64,000 bases of DNA from Casuarina equisetifolia (taxonomy: Eukaryota; Streptophyta; Magnoliopsida; Fagales; Casuarinaceae), in NCBI GenBank assembly GCA_028551475.1, contig CM052355.1:27059580-27123579 (forward strand), written 5' to 3'. A program made the position numbers and the translations under genes. The notes below the pieces were generated by a model, which was not told the DNA's origin, ran no database searches, and saw only the letters and a program-made list of their open reading frames with translations. Numbering within the stretch: the stretch's first letter is position 1; every line of letters starts with the position of its first letter. Shown here piece by piece: positions 1-12,487 of the stretch.

Positions 1-2790
1 CAGGATTCGATTGATATCTTTCAAGAAGTCCTGTTATAAAAGTTATGTCAGGGCAAATACAAACTTAAGCATACATAATACTACCAAGCACACTCACATA
101 TGGTATATTCCTCATTAAAGCTCTTTCTTCTTCTGTCTCAGGGCATTGATCTTTATTTAATTTATCATTCTTATAGATTAGCACTTTGCTTCCTTTACAA
201 TCTTCCATGTTATACCGTTTAAGAATTTGACCTATATATGCCTTTTGAGAAAGCCCTAATAAATGCCGAGAACGGTCCTTTTGAATTTCAATCCCTAAAA
301 CATAAGTTGCTTCCTCAAGATCCATCATATGAAACTGAGTTGACAACAATTCTTTAGTCTCATGAAGTAACGTTTGATTATTACTTGCAAGCAAGATATC
401 ATCCACATAAAAGACAAGAAAGATCGGAGTGCTCCCACTAATCTTGGTTTATATACAACGATCTATTATATTCTCTACAAAACTGCATGTAGTGATAAAA
501 CTATCAAACCTTATGTATCACTGTCTAGAAATTTGCTTTAAACCATAAATAGACTTCTTAAGTCTACAAACAAGTTTTTCCCCTCCATTCATTTCAAAGC
601 CTTAAGTTGTTTCATATACACTGTTTCATCTAAAGTTCCATTCATAAAAGCAATTTTAACATTCATTTGGTGTAATTTCATATCAAAATGAGCTACTAGA
701 GCCATTACAATTCTAAAGGAATCTTTAGAAGAGACTGGAGAAAAAGTTTTATTATAATCTATTCATTCTTTTTGTATGAAACCTTTTACTACTAATCTAA
801 CTTTAAATCTTTCAACTTGCCCAATAAAACTCTTTTTAGTTTTATATACCCATTTACAACCAACAGGTTTACAACCTTCAGGTAATTCAACTAGTTCCCA
901 GACATTATTATACTTCATCGATTGCATTTTATCTTGCATTGCATCTAACCACAATTTTGCTTGAGAACTCGATATTACTTCTGTATATGTTATTGGATCC
1001 TTAATAACTCTTATATCATAATCATGTTCACCCAAATAAACTAAAAAATCTGGATGACTTACAGATCTTCTTTCTCTAATTGACCTTCAAAGTATAGGTT
1101 CAGGATCTTGATTCTGTACTTGATGTTCCACAACTTGATCTATAATTGATGATGAACGCTCAAAAGTTCTTACAGTTGATATTATAGGCAATTCTATTGC
1201 TTGAGTAGGTAAAGAAAATGTCACAAATGTGCCTACTTCATCTACATCTTGAATTGGTGAAGAAGTACTTCTAACACTTTCCGCTACATCAAGCTCCAAA
1301 AACTTGGCAGTTTGAGACTCTACAATTCTAAATCCTCCAAATGGGTTATAAAAATGATATCCCTTAGAATGATCAGGATAAGATACAAAGTAACATCTTA
1401 TAGTCCTTGAATCCAACTTACCTAGAGTTGGACTATACAATCTTACTTCTGCAGGACATCCCCAAACTCTTAAATGGTTTAAACTAGGTACACAACCAGT
1501 CCACAACTTAAATGGCGTAAGTAGAATAACTTTTGTGGGTACTCAATTGAGTATATAAAGAGCTGTTTCAAAGCTTTTCCCCGTAAAAAACTAGGTAAAT
1601 TGGTTCTACTTATCATACTTCTCACCATATCCATAAGAGTCATGTTACATCTTTTAGCTATACCATTTTATTCATGACTCCTAAGCATTGTAAATTGAGT
1701 AACTATTCTGGAATCTTCTAAATATTAAGCAAATAGGCCTTTAAGCTGTCTAGCATCGTCATGTTTGTCATAATATTCTCTCCCTCTATCTGATCTAATA
1801 ATCTTGATTATTTTTCCCAACTGTTTTTTTTCAACTTCAGTCTTGAAAATCTTGAATTTATCAAGAGACTTAGACTTTTTCTTAATCAAATACAGGTAAC
1901 CATGACGGGAAAAATCATCTATAAATGTAATAAAATATATATTTTTGCATAAGGTTGATGTATGGGGTCCACTAATATCAATGTGTATAATCTTTAAGAG
2001 ATCAAAACTGCGATTTGCAGTCTTTTTCTTTATCTTGACCATTTTGTCTCTATAACAATCAACACATGTCTCTAGATCATCTTTAAGAGGAGGAAGAATG
2101 TTAGACTTTATTAATCTATCCACCTTATTTCTAGAAATGTGACTAAGCCTTTTATGTCACAACATGTATGATTGCTCTTTAGGTAAAGACCTTTTGGGAA
2201 TAACCTTTTTAATATTATAGACATTATAGAGAGATAAACTTAATTAATATAAACCATATGATAAAACACAAGATCCAACTTTATTTGAATTGTAAAACAA
2301 AGTAATCATTGAATTCTTTATTTCAAATGCATAATCATCCATGTCTAAAACAGAAATAGAAATTAAATTTCGTCTAAACGACGGTACATTAAAAAGTGTT
2401 CTTTAATAACATTTGAAAACTAGAATCTAATGTTAAAACAATATTTCCCATAAAGTCTACAGGAACTTCAGCATTATTCCCAACTGTAAGCCATAGTTCA
2501 TCTTTACTTGGTCTCTACTTGTTTATGAACCCTTGAATGGTAAAAGCAACATGATTAGTTGTACCAGTATCTAGCCACCAAGAACTTGATGGGGCTACAA
2601 ATATATTAAATTCATAAACAAAAACCAAAAAACTATTACTTACTAGCTTACACTTTTGAAGCCTAGATTTATATTTATTATACTTCTTCTTCATGTGACC
2701 TTTCTTCTTACAGAAGAAGCAACAATCACTCTCTTTCTTAAATAGTATTTTCTTGACGCCACCTTTATGACTAGATGAACTAACATTCTT
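1..2790 (-). pseudogene. Copia element 1 pol remnant (protease, integrase, reverse transcriptase)
   Basis: The integrase core reads IHIDISGPH, then YFITFIDDFSR, then IIRSDRGREYY (1750-2010), so the first two catalytic Asp positions survive. A 3' integrase portion with the LRVWGC motif of plant Copia elements follows at 1087-1506. The RVT_2 reverse transcriptase starts at 763-1035 (NNVWELVELPEGC, VGCKWVYKTK) and continues to FYVDDILLAS at about 380-410 and YVLGIEIQKDRS near 290. The YVDD catalytic box is intact. Stops or frameshifts near 1036-1086, 1510-1720 and 420-760 break the frame, so no polyprotein can be made. The family identity is certain. Its exact lineage within Copia is not resolved. 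Confidence 0.9.
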
Positions 2791-2834
2791 AGAGGTTGAA
2801 GGAATACCTGGATGACTTGGTGTAGCTGCTCTTC

Positions 2835-3458
2835 TTACTTCCCCACATTTGAATTGGGAGAATACATTACCATATGTGACTTCTCTCGCTTCAATTTCTC
2901 TTCCTCAGTTACTACTTTAGCAATCATATCATTAAAAGACCAGCTCTCCTCCTTATTATTATAAGCAGTCTTGATTATTCCAAATTCAGGAGGAAGTAAA
3001 TTCAGAGTATGGTGGACAACACACGCATTAGAGAGTGCAACATCCAAAGCCTTAAGCTTTGTTTGGTAATCTACCATTCCAATGATGTAATCTCTTACAT
3101 CACCAGCTCTATCATACCTCATGACATATAATGCCTGAAAAAGTTGCCCTGTTTCAGCATTTGAAGATACCTTATACCTGCTCTCTACAGCTTCCATAAA
3201 TGCCTTAGCAATACCATTTACAGGCAACTCACTCTTAAAATGACCCATGATTAACCTCTTCATAGACAATAAACAAATCCAATTACTCTTTGTCCATGAT
3301 TCAAAAGTTTTCTTTTGCTTTTCAGTACTCTCTGTAGTAAGAGCAGCTGGTTGTTCTATAATGAAAGCAGAATAAACATTTGTCATTTCCATTACGAACA
3401 TAACATCCTCTTTCCATCTTTTAAAGTTCGCATCCATAAGTGTCTCAATAGTTATCAT
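2835..3458 (-). pseudogene. Copia element 1 gag (UBN2-type) region
   Basis: This open frame of about 207 residues contains FKRWKEDVMFVMEM near its N-terminus and a middle segment with YDRAGDVRDYIIGMVDYQ. These match the UBN2/gag-polypeptide family of plant Copia elements, in which a W-x-x-W-type N-terminus is followed by a helical capsid-like domain. It resembles the gag of the second Copia element at 34332-35036 in layout and in phrases such as KRWKED/KKWKED and the REKSH/KIEKSH end. It is separated by stops from the downstream protease-integrase part, so it is a relic even though this stretch is open. The start is taken as the first Met before the conserved part. The true start may lie nearby. 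Confidence 0.85.
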
Positions 3459-3465
3459 TTGATTG

Positions 3466-5150
3466 TTGATAGGAAATGTGACTGAAAGTGAGTCAATACA
3501 ACATTAATAATATACAAGTATTATTTAAATACAATCACATACTTGGAGATTCATAAACTCAATCATGTAAACACTTTTAGGTAGAATACATAACAAATCA
3601 ATATAAAAATCTCAACATAGTAAAGGCCACGAGAATATTCTAATTTTCATAATCTACCATCTTTGGGTGTATAGACTAGTCCAATTAGTCTAAACACATG
3701 CATTTTAACTATGCAGCTTTTTATGTTCTAATATATAATCACCTCCTTTGGGAGTATAACTATATACTAAAACAAAAACGTCTCCATCTGCATAAGAAAA
3801 CTTCTTGAACACAATTAAGTTATACCACTTTGGCAGTCACAACCTAATTGGATCATTCTCATACTACGGGACGTGCTTTATGTACTCATTAGAATATGAA
3901 TTAACACTTTAACAAACTTAACTAAATGCATGCTTCAATTCATATACTATAATGGCATACAAAGTATGTTTATGAACAAACTTAAGCATGATAGAAAATA
4001 AACAAGATGTCAACATACATGCTCCAAACTTTAAAGTATCAAAAGAGATTGAAAAGATATATAAAATATATCATATAATATATCAAAATGTTTGTTATTT
4101 AAAAATACACATTTTGGTTTAAACCACACTCAATTTGGACCACCCACATGCTCTCATGCGCCAGTCAAAGTTTTTGGTCAAAATTATTGACTTTTTTTAT
4201 CATTGACTATTGACCGTTAACCCGTTTGACCAGGTTGGGTTGACCTGTTGACCGGTTCAGGTTAACTTGTTGATCGGGTCAAGCCCATGGACCTAAATGG
4301 GTCAGACTGGGTTAACCCAAATATGCCTAACCCAGATGGGCCGAATTGGGTTGACCCAAATGGGCTAAACTTGTGACCCGAATGGGCTAGACCGGTGACC
4401 TGATTTGGATAGGTCGGATCAGGCCAACCCCAATGGGCCCAATCCAAATGGGTCGGACCATCCTGACCTGGGTTTAGACCCAGATGATCCGCAAAGCGGG
4501 TCGATCCTGCTATTCGAGTTGAAAAACGACTCAAACAGAACCCAAATGAACCGTGAACATTTTCGTTCATGATTTGTAGATTCGTACAAAATTAGCATGA
4601 AATTTACACTAATTTTGACATAGATTTGCTGAAAAACTGTAAAAATATGTTGTTTTGGCCGATTAAACCACAAAAATGACCGAAATTTGAACCAAAAAAT
4701 GTTAGGTTTTGGGAAAAAATGAAAATGGACTAAAAAATGTGACTTTGGTGTTAAAAGTTCATGTAGAATTGTAGATTGCTCTACATAGAAGCCGATTGTG
4801 GGGAGAAACACCTCTAACAGATCAAAATTTCATCAAATTTTGCCCAATTAAGAGATTTGGAATTTTTGCAATTTGAAAGTTTTGAAAATTACAGTTTGAA
4901 CTCAAATAATCTAAAAATTGTTTCACCAAATCACAAACAACACCCAAATGTTCAGCAAATCACATTTTGAGCCAAACAGCACATAAGGTAAGACCTAGCC
5001 TTACCTTATGTGCAACCCAATAGGCCCACTCATCACGGCCCTATTTGGTTAGTTACGGCCCACATCAGCCAGTCTATATTTAGAACTCTCATGGACTAAC
5101 ATAATATAGCCCACTTAAGTAAGCTTAAATAAAAAATTAAGCTAACAGAT
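3466..5150 (-). other. Leader/non-coding part of Copia element 1, no gene
   Basis: No convincing gene is present in this AT-rich stretch. It lies directly upstream of the Copia gag and probably holds the untranslated leader and the 5' LTR. I found no clear LTR end, primer-binding site or second LTR copy to delimit it. Small open frames at 4262-4811 coincide with the repetitive GACC/TGGG tract and plain low-complexity DNA, and are not supported as genes. Confidence 0.5.
4188..4500. repeat. Degenerate minisatellite of TTGACC / CCAAATGGGC words
   Basis: The sequence repeats words such as GGGTTGACC, CCCAAATGGG, GACCCGAATGGGC and GGGTTAACCCAAA about every 20-30 bases, many of them locally palindromic. 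Its GC content is clearly higher than that of the surrounding AT-rich DNA. It sits in the presumed leader of Copia element 1. A shorter related word pair (GTTTGACCGTTGACC) occurs in the leader of Copia element 2 near 33475. Confidence 0.6.
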
Positions 5151-5159
5151 CTACCATAT

Positions 5160-5480
5160 CAACTTTAGTTTAAGCTCTTGATATGATTTACTAATACACA
5201 ACTTTGGGAGTAGATCAAAGTAGAGATGTGACCAATTCAAATCCTTCCACGTCAACTTAGGATCATACCAAAAAAGAGATATGGCCAACCCAAATCTGTC
5301 ATGCCAATGTTAATTTGAGTTCTTGATATTATTTGCTAATGTACAGTCTTTGAGTTGAATAAAAAAAAAAGATGTGACCAACCAAGATTTGACCACCATT
5401 AACTTCAAATTAGACAAAAGAAAAGATATGGCTAGCTAAAATTTGCCATGTTAATGTTAATTTAGATTCTTGTTATAATC
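5160..5480. repeat. Degenerate tandem repeat, unit about 130-170 bp
   Basis: Blocks with the order (TTGATAT), (TTTACTAAT/TTTGCTAAT), (CACAACTTTGGGAGT / TACAGTCTTTGAGTT), (AGATGTGACCAA), (GCCATGTTAATGTTAATTT) recur two to three times with many changes. No coding function is visible. Confidence 0.5.
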
Positions 5481-5484
5481 TACT

Positions 5485-5640
5485 CAATGGTTGCTATAAA
5501 AAAATTTACCCAAGGAAAGCTGGCTAACCTCTTCACTAAACCTTTACCAGAATAAGTCTATGTAGAATTTTATAACAAACTTGATATCACCATGCCCAAT
5601 GAATCAACTCATGAACAAGCTACCAATACCTAAAGAAAAA
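5485..5640 (+). pseudogene. Short Copia RNase H tail fragment
   Basis: The plus strand reads GKLANLFTKPLPE followed by a stop, then an in-frame run containing EFYNKLDI. This matches the C-terminal tail of plant Copia RNase H (A-D-x-x-T-K-P-L-P, then x-x-L). It is in the opposite orientation to Copia element 1, so it is a separate, tiny relic. The following 300 bases may be LTR-derived, but no partner LTR was found. Confidence 0.45.
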
Positions 5641-5649
5641 GAAGACTTG

Positions 5650-7780
5650 TTAGGCTACTGCACAATATGTCGTAAAGATGCTTCCTTTCCTAAAATCATT
5701 GGATCAGTATCTTCCAACAATAGATACTCAGCAAACTATACTAATTGTAAAGATAATGTTCATTAAATTTGCAGGATGACATCAGTGCTTACATATGCTT
5801 AACCCATATTTGTCTTGTCATAATGAAGACAGTAGTATCTTGTCATAATGATGATAATGTCTTGTTATCACTAATGCTCTTATAATTCATCCTTGATATA
5901 TATAAAGAATGTGTATAACATTGTTGAGTATAGTTTATATAATAAATGAGGGGAAGTTTGTTATGATTTCTTTCATATAGCAAGGTCGTTCAACCCTAGG
6001 GTGATGGAGTTGTCATCTTTCATTCCTTTTTTGTTTTCTTTGTTTTTATTTTACTTTGACACTTTTGTTAAGGTTATTTTGCTTATGCCGAAACCTTCTT
6101 CATTACCAGCAAGTACGTGACCTTGATTTTCTCAACATTATCATTAATGAAAATGGTTACATATAAAGAAACTATAATTTAAGATTTTCTTTGTTTAATT
6201 TCCTCATTACGTGTATATAAAGATACATACCCATTATAAAACCTAAATCATTTCAACTTATTCCTAAGTAGCCTTCCCTTTTCCATTAGGCTAGTTAAAA
6301 GTGTTAGTTTGTTAGTGAAAATGATGAAGTTAAGGGCGTAAGTCAAGAATGAATTGGATTTGGTTTGAATGTGGGATTTGTAGTCTAAGTTTACAAAGTA
6401 CGAATAATATAAAAACTGAAGAAAAAAAAAACTAAATTTATAATTACAATTTGCTTTCCATGTATATATCAAGAAGATATAATGTGGTTTTCTTCAACAA
6501 TTTGGTTACCATCCATACTTTTATTACACCCAAGTCATGTAGTGTACAAACTTCTTTTTCATGCTTTACTAGGGTTTTCTACTCAAATCTTTAACAAATC
6601 CATAGGCTTCATACAAGCGCAATTTTATGTGTAAAATGAAAGTCCCATATTTGAAAACAAGATTCTTAAATTTTAATATTTGACTTAGTTTTTTGGTTAG
6701 GCCTTTAAGCCTTTTGATATGATATTAGAATTTAGGTAAAAATTATGCCATTCCTAATGACTTTAAAAGTCTAATGGTGATGGTATGCATGGAAGTACAT
6801 GTAAGACAAGAGTTCAATATTGAATGATACAATTTTTTAAGTAAATTTTTTTTTAAAAAAAATTCCTTTAACTTTTGAATTAATTTTTTGGATTAGAATT
6901 TTAAACCTTTTGATAAGTTCAATATTTCTATAGTTGCTTCCTTTATATCTAACTTCAGAAAACAATTTAAAATCAATCACTTGTCAATTTATGATCAGTA
7001 CGTTCCTAAGTCACAATATAATTTACTCTTACACCTTTCTATTTTGTATAGCTTACAACTTTATGATAAAAGAGGGCATTATGAAGCTTTGGCCTACCAT
7101 AAGCAAGAGTTTTTATAGAATAAGAGACAAAGAATAATTCTTTTTTTTTGTATAAATGTAAATTGTATCAATAAATTTTAAAATACAGATGCACAAGGGC
7201 ATACTCCAGTATTATAAAAGTTACCATATTTATGAAAAGATGAAAATTGGAAGCATCCAAATTTTACTCAAAATAACATTTTCTTGGGAAGATTTTATAT
7301 TTCTAAATAAAGAAATATAGTATAATTCTAGTATATAGTATAGACAAAGAATAATTCTATCACCTCAAAAATATAATATTTTCATATTTTTCAAACAAAG
7401 CTTGTACTTGCCCCTAAAAATTGTAACAAAAATCATTTAGGTGGGTGTCAACATAATGAACAAAGTCTAGTCGAGCTTTTTGTTAGTGGAGGTCCCTTTT
7501 ATTAATAATGTCGCAGGTCCTTCTTTATTTTTTCTTTTCGAAAAAGACCATCGATTCAACGTGAGACAATGCTTTTGCAGTCATGTTTAACTTTAGTTTC
7601 CCGGAGAGTGGTTGTTTATCCTTCGTGGAAATACACGAGTACCACACATAGATAGGAATGTTAGTCCAAACGGGTCAAGTCTTATGTTTGAATGCACCTA
7701 TTTTACTTGAAAGTTTGGAGTACGTAAACGACTGCAAATGACAATTGATAGAAGATGCAATAGATAAAGGCAGTGGACCT
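5650..7780. other. AT-rich intergenic stretch
   Basis: I see no gene, RNA or recognisable element here. Only short chance open frames and A/T runs are present (for example near 6840 and 7140). Confidence 0.5.
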
Positions 7781-7849
7781 GCAGAAAATGAAGCGAGAGC
7801 AAGTGGTAATAGATACCAAAGAAGCATCAGGTCTTGGTTGAGGAGTTTG

Positions 7850-8070
7850 GAGCATTGATACTATAGTAAAAAATGCTTTACGGAAATCCTCCTTGGGCTG
7901 TACGTGAAATTCACTGCAGGGCCAATTTAGCTGCCAATTATTTCTTTAGCTGGGTCGCGTCCAATCTCACCATTGTAGTCCGCTGCGTGATCTCAACACG
8001 CCTGAACTTTTCGAGTGTTTATCTTCATGCCTGGAAAGAAATGCGTAAGTTGTGTTTTTGAAGCTTTTCC
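7850..8070 (+). other. Possible coding relic, unrecognised
   Basis: A short open frame reads VREIHCRANLAANYFFSW. It is faintly like the H-x-x-R-E-x-N-x-x-A-D tail of LINE-type RNase H, but the match is too weak to call. Nothing else in the surrounding 300 bases supports a gene. Confidence 0.2.
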
Positions 8071-8084
8071 ACAGAGTCCTCCCT

Positions 8085-8235
8085 GACTGATCATTGTCGC
8101 TTAAGACCAGATTTCTAGAACCCATGAGATTCGCAATCCGAGTTTCCGATGGGATTCAAGAGTAGACCAATATTTTGTTCCTGCGGTATCTTCCACTTTG
8201 AAGTAGCCATTGGAATCATTAACTTATATTTTGAT
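8085..8235 (-). pseudogene. S-domain receptor kinase (bulb-lectin exon) fragment
   Basis: The minus strand reads GTKYWSTLESH and, after a frameshift, MGSRNLVLSDNDQ. This is the bulb-lectin region of G-type lectin receptor kinases; the intact gene at 48237-52464 has NTTYWGTD and LDSGNLVLM at the same place. Only about 45 codons survive. A closely similar copy lies at 27690-27970 (minus) and another at 15440-15518 (plus). It is a relic of the duplicated receptor kinase locus. Confidence 0.65.
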
Positions 8236-8569
8236 GATTCATATACAAAATTTCATAAACATAAAAACCAATTTATATATATAAGAAGTTCTAGTCCCGG
8301 CCCATTTCACGTTCAAGTCCAAGCCCCAGTGTGCAATCAAACATCTAAGTGATAGGAACGGATATAAAGATGCAAGAGCTGGTTTAAGGAATAGAAGTTT
8401 CAGAATTGTTTCTTGTTCTCCTTCTCAGAAACAACAGAAAGAAGGAGACAACGTTTAGTCTTGTCCATGCAGATCTTTGAACGTGGTTGGCATCTATAGC
8501 ACTAAAGGTCTACAAGCAGATTTTGGAACGACATATAGTCTTCGACCATAAGCTCATCGACGGAAAATC

Positions 8570-8670
8570 TGAGAGCAGATGACGTCCTCATCTTCATAAT
8601 GCAAGGGCCCTGAAAATGTTAATCGGACAAGTTAGAATGGAACAATCCCATTAAGATATCTAATATTGAA
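8570..8670 (-). repeat. Conserved exon-like shard, copy 1 of 3
   Basis: The minus strand has a splice-acceptor-like TTTTCAG followed by GGCCCTTGCATTATGAAG. The same block occurs at 14755-14940 (plus) and 28310-28470 (minus), always between OPT-linked repeats and S-domain kinase shards. The encoded protein is not recognised. Confidence 0.5.
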
Positions 8671-8700
8671 AATAATGTGAATACATTATTTTCAAGGAAA

Positions 8701-9305
8701 TTTTGTTTTGTATATGTAGAATCTAGCTATCATCTGAGCAGTAGTTTCTCAAATATTATCGATGATCAAACAATTAGGCATCCATCCACTACCACACCAG
8801 GGGCTTACAAGGCATGATGCTAGGGGACAATGGTCATGCACATCTGAACCCCACTAAGTAATTCCATATATCCCTTGTAGCTGAAGGCATATATTAGGAC
8901 AAAAAAATCTAGCAACTCCCATATCTAACACATGATAACAGATGGTTGTACTTCATACCACATTTTATGTCTCTATATATACCAATAAGGCCCAAGATCA
9001 GTAATTTTGTTTTGTAAATGTAGAATTTGGCTATCATCTGGTTTCTCAAATCTTATCAATGATCAACTAATTGGGCATCCATCCACTATCACACCAAGAG
9101 CTGTAGGGCATGATGCTAAAGGACAATGGTCATGCACATCTGAACCCCACTAATTCCATGTATCCCTTGTAGCTAAAGATAACATATTAGGACAGCAAAT
9201 CTAACGAGTCCCACGTCTAGCCCATACGCAACCATATAGTTGTACTTCATCCACCATATCTTATATAACAATTGAAGATACAACCCAAAAAGGCCCATGA
9301 CTAGT
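8701..9305. repeat. Tandem duplication, about 304 bp x 2
   Basis: Two adjacent copies share the order TTTTGTTTTGTA, CTATCATCTG, GGCATCCATCCACTA, GGACAATGGTCATGCACATC, TAGTTGTACTTCAT and AAGGCCCA. The period is 304 bp, measured from 8701 to 9005. Related copies lie at 13490-13735 (inverted), 29520-29810 and 29811-30200, next to OPT exons each time, so this is probably OPT intron sequence that was duplicated internally before the block spread. Confidence 0.75.
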
Positions 9306-10100
9306 GATTCACAAGTCCAACAACTAGCACAATTGTTCTAGAAAATAATATCAATGGAATGTTAACTTTTTTTAACCACTTATAATTGGGGAAGACTTGC
9401 AATTGCTCAACGTAATTTAGACAAGTGAAAACAAACACACCAACCATACATACTACAATTGCAAAGAACCACCATCAAGGAATAGATTTGTACTTAATCA
9501 TGAGCTTGTTATGAACATCCTCAAACTTATATCTATCTTCCCATGCTACCTTAAATTGTTGCCATGTGTCCTGTTGACCACATAATATTTAACCGCCCTT
9601 AACAAGAGCATACATACTATGTATAAATTATTTAGAAAAAATGGAAAATGTATTAATTACCTCCCATGATAAAGCATGAAATGGGTGAGAGAGACAGGGA
9701 TGGTGGCTAGTAACAAACCAATACTAAAGGTATACAATGCACTAAAGTACATTTTTGAATAACTGTTATATCATTCCTGCTCGAACACCACATCATCCTT
9801 ATTGAAAACTCTTAAGATGTTATACATTTTTCCATCGTAATTGAAACCTTAAGAAGAAAAATGACGAAATCTCTTAGCATCATACAAATTCCAATAGGCA
9901 ATCAAGGTTATTCCGGATATGGCACTCCAATCCAAAACAAATGCTCCAATCCCAAACCCAACATGACTAGAGGCAAGAGCTGTGCATGCACCAAACACTT
10001 CCATATTATACAACCAAGGGAAAGAGCACCGATCAAAGGGAACAAAAATCCTTGAACAATAGCATACAATAAGCTTGCAACTATTACCATAAAACTAATG
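9290..10100 (-). pseudogene. Oligopeptide transporter (OPT) pseudogene, copy 1
   Basis: The minus strand, from 10100 downwards, reads FPLIGALSLGCIIWK, then GFGIGAFVLDWSAISG, then NYSKMYFSA-like and TFSIGLL segments. It then continues with DTWQQFKVAWEDRYKFEDVH and WWFFAIVVCMVG. These are successive transmembrane parts of plant OPT transporters, which carry peptides or metal-ligand complexes across membranes. Stops (for example in the segment before WWFFAIVV) and frameshifts break it, and both the N- and C-terminal thirds are missing. Similar shards at 12488-13440 (plus) and 30208-30591 (minus) show that the same gene was duplicated and scattered. Confidence 0.75.
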
Positions 10101-10139
10101 AAAATTCATAATCGTGAATATATCACTTATGGGAGACTC

Positions 10140-10700
10140 CACAACCTCAACGGGGTACTCCACGATCTCTATAATTTCATTATCCGTATTTATAAAATAA
10201 TATTTTGATTAAAAAAATACAAGTGTAACTACATTAAAGTACATTATAGTCATAAAAATATACAATCTAATGAAAATTTATAGTCTTAAATATACCATTA
10301 TTCACAAGCTCTATCAAAGACTCCACAATCTCTCCATGATTTTATTGTCTGCATTTATGAATAACATTTTTATTAAAAAAATAGAATATAATTGCATTAA
10401 AGTACATCATTATCTAAGGTGATTATACCATTATCTCCATGCATCATGAAATCCTCTTTGTACGTGCTTCCACGCACTCTCACGCCCCTCCCTTCAATTT
10501 CCAAAAGCACGGCACCTGCGCCGCACCACCCAAATCGAAGATACTCACCACCAATTTCTTTTTTTTTTTTTTCACTACGGAAATACTTCATCATTTTAGA
10601 TTTCTTATACAAAAGTGTAAGAGACACATAATGCATAAAATCTCTTCTCTTGTTAAGAAATTATTGTGTTTATGAATTTATCATTGATGATGAATTGGCT
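10140..10700 (-). repeat. OPT N-terminal-exon repeat, copy E
   Basis: The minus strand carries repeated small exon-like units reading TDNEIIEIVEYPVEVVESP and MMHGDNG. Each ends at a GTATA-type donor and is separated from the next by AT-rich filler containing AAATTTATAGTC and TATACCATTAT words. The same unit, with the promoter-proximal TTCCACGC / CACCACACCAGC part, recurs in copies A (22980-24614), B (61570-63470), C (30592-32330) and F (63640-64000). The D-N-E-I-x-x-S-P-x-E-x-V pattern fits the acidic start of plant OPT proteins, but this is inference. Confidence 0.5.
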
Positions 10701-12480
10701 ATCTATAATGTTAGAGATGAATTGGCTATCTACAGCGAGGCAAATGCCTGTATTCAGGTGACCGGGTGACAACAGATTTGGCATCAGATTCCCACCCACA
10801 GTAGGAATTACATGTGAGGGAGTGCCACCTGACGTTTTTCCCAATCCAGAATGAAGTCATTGCGGGATGTCATAGCAATGATGAAAGTGTTTGTAAGACA
10901 GCGAGACCACCATAATGCATTCTGAGCAGCCCATCTCATACACGGTTCTCTAGGTCCCAAGAACTAAAAAGAGTTTCTCGGAATTAAGTTCCCGAGTCCC
11001 AGACGTTCTTCCATTCTGCTTTTTTCGGCTTTCTCCAGATTCAGACGAAACCGCAGTTCAGAACAACAGGTGTTATTTGGAATCATACTTGGAAGAAGGG
11101 AAATTGCCTTGGCAGGGATCCTTACTTGTGAAAAGAATCATGGGAGTGCGCTGGATTCCAATATATGATCAAAGCTTACTTTCACAGCCCTAACTTTGAT
11201 CACCAAAGAATACCGTGTGAAAGGATTAGAAGCACCCGAGCCCACTTCGTCAAACGTGTTGTTCTAAATTAGGTAATTAAAATATTTATTGAATTAGTGA
11301 TGATGTTTTAGATGAGGACGAATAACGAACAAAACTCTTATTCAAAATAATGTAAGATAAAAAAAGGTAATTTACACATGTTATATTTGAGTTGGATTTT
11401 GAATTTAATGGTAGAAAAATTCAGTCCATGTAAATGTGCGTAAGGAAAAACTTTGTACCAACAAAATGTTTTGGTTTTCTTTTTTGAATTCAAAGACCTA
11501 GACAAGTTTGCCGGTGGCTTTGCTTGTGTTTTAGGCAACCTATCATTTATGAAAAGCAGTGAAGGGTGGGGAATTCAGATGGATTTCAACCTACTATCAC
11601 ATGCATTTGAAGTGAAGGGTGGGCCCCATTCCAGATCCCTGTGCACTATAGGCGCGAGTGAGTGAGTTGAGAGGGTTTAAAGAGAGAACAAATTGCTGCA
11701 TTTGTGCTATGCAGCATCTCTACTCGTGCAGACTTGTTTCCTCAGACAGAAAGCCCAACATGGGTGAAATGTGCAGAGGGGGAAGGCCGGAAAAGGTCTT
11801 CAGCCCAGGCACAAGGAGGTCATAAATTTTCCGAGGAAATCGTAAGTCACAAGCAATTGAATTGAAGGACAGAGGTCCTCTTTTCCTATTTCCCCATACA
11901 ATGACAAAGAACAGCGTGAGAATAGCTCTACAAACGGCAGACTTTAGTCAAACTTAGAACCCTCCTTTTTCTAAAAGAGGTAAAAAGAGGCAGATGGCGG
12001 AGTTATGAATTCATACTAGCCATTCAGAAACGATGCAATAACAGGGAGGGAAAGAAAATTCCGACACATATCTTATTCCCAATTGAATAGCTGGACATGT
12101 TTTGGTGCTACATTACTTCGGAGATTAGATGGAGTGGTGGCGGAGATTAGAAGAGTCTGTGTATCCCGCGGTCTTGGGTTGCATCAGATTCTGACGCTTC
12201 GGGACCTGCTCACCAGCCAACTACGGCCTGGCCATGGACAAAATACGATTATGAACAGGCATACTGGATAAACGCGGTAGCTCATCTTTCTTTTCATAAA
12301 ACGTACTAAATTTCCGATAACCGGTAAATTTCGTCGCAGTAACAGTATGTTATAGACGGTGGTTTCGCGTGGAGTGTTGGAAGCTTAGAAGAAAATAAAG
12401 AAAAAGAGAGAAAATGTGTTAGGAAATTCTAATTTTCCGAAACTAAAATTGCACTTTAGTCTGTCACTAATTACCGTCAC
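10700..12480. other. Intergenic mosaic without a gene
   Basis: No gene could be supported. The part at 12030-12130 is an inverted copy of 26590-26705. The rest shows only chance open frames. Confidence 0.45.
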
Positions 12481-12487
12481 TGCATCC

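Larger units (their letters stand above)
1..3458 (-). mobile_element. Ty1/Copia LTR retrotransposon 1, degenerate, truncated by window edge
   Basis: Read on the minus strand, the Copia order gag, zinc knuckle, protease, integrase, reverse transcriptase is present. Gag lies at 2835-3458. A damaged knuckle lies near 2700-2740, where CFFC and GH remain but the last Cys is replaced. A protease DTG motif (WWLDTGTTNHV) lies near 2530-2600. Integrase lies at 1087-2123 and RT runs from about 1035 to the left edge. Many frameshifts and stops separate the pieces, so it is not autonomous. The RT frame continues past base 1 (the PDITF region is readable at 1-64), so the RNase H part and 3' LTR lie outside the window. 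I could not define the 5' LTR, which should be at higher coordinates, somewhere between 3460 and 5150. Confidence 0.93.

Noticed and set aside
4262..4811. Two overlapping minus-strand open frames of 102 and 130 codons
   Set aside because: They translate the GACC/TGGG word array and low-complexity leader DNA of Copia 1; no domain or start context supports a gene.
7873..8061. Possible LINE RNase H tail
   Set aside because: Only one loose motif; no D-E-D pattern or neighbouring RT.
8701..9305. Regular repeats considered as a CRISPR-like array
   Set aside because: Long (304 bp) degenerate units without unique spacers in a plant genome; ordinary tandem duplication.
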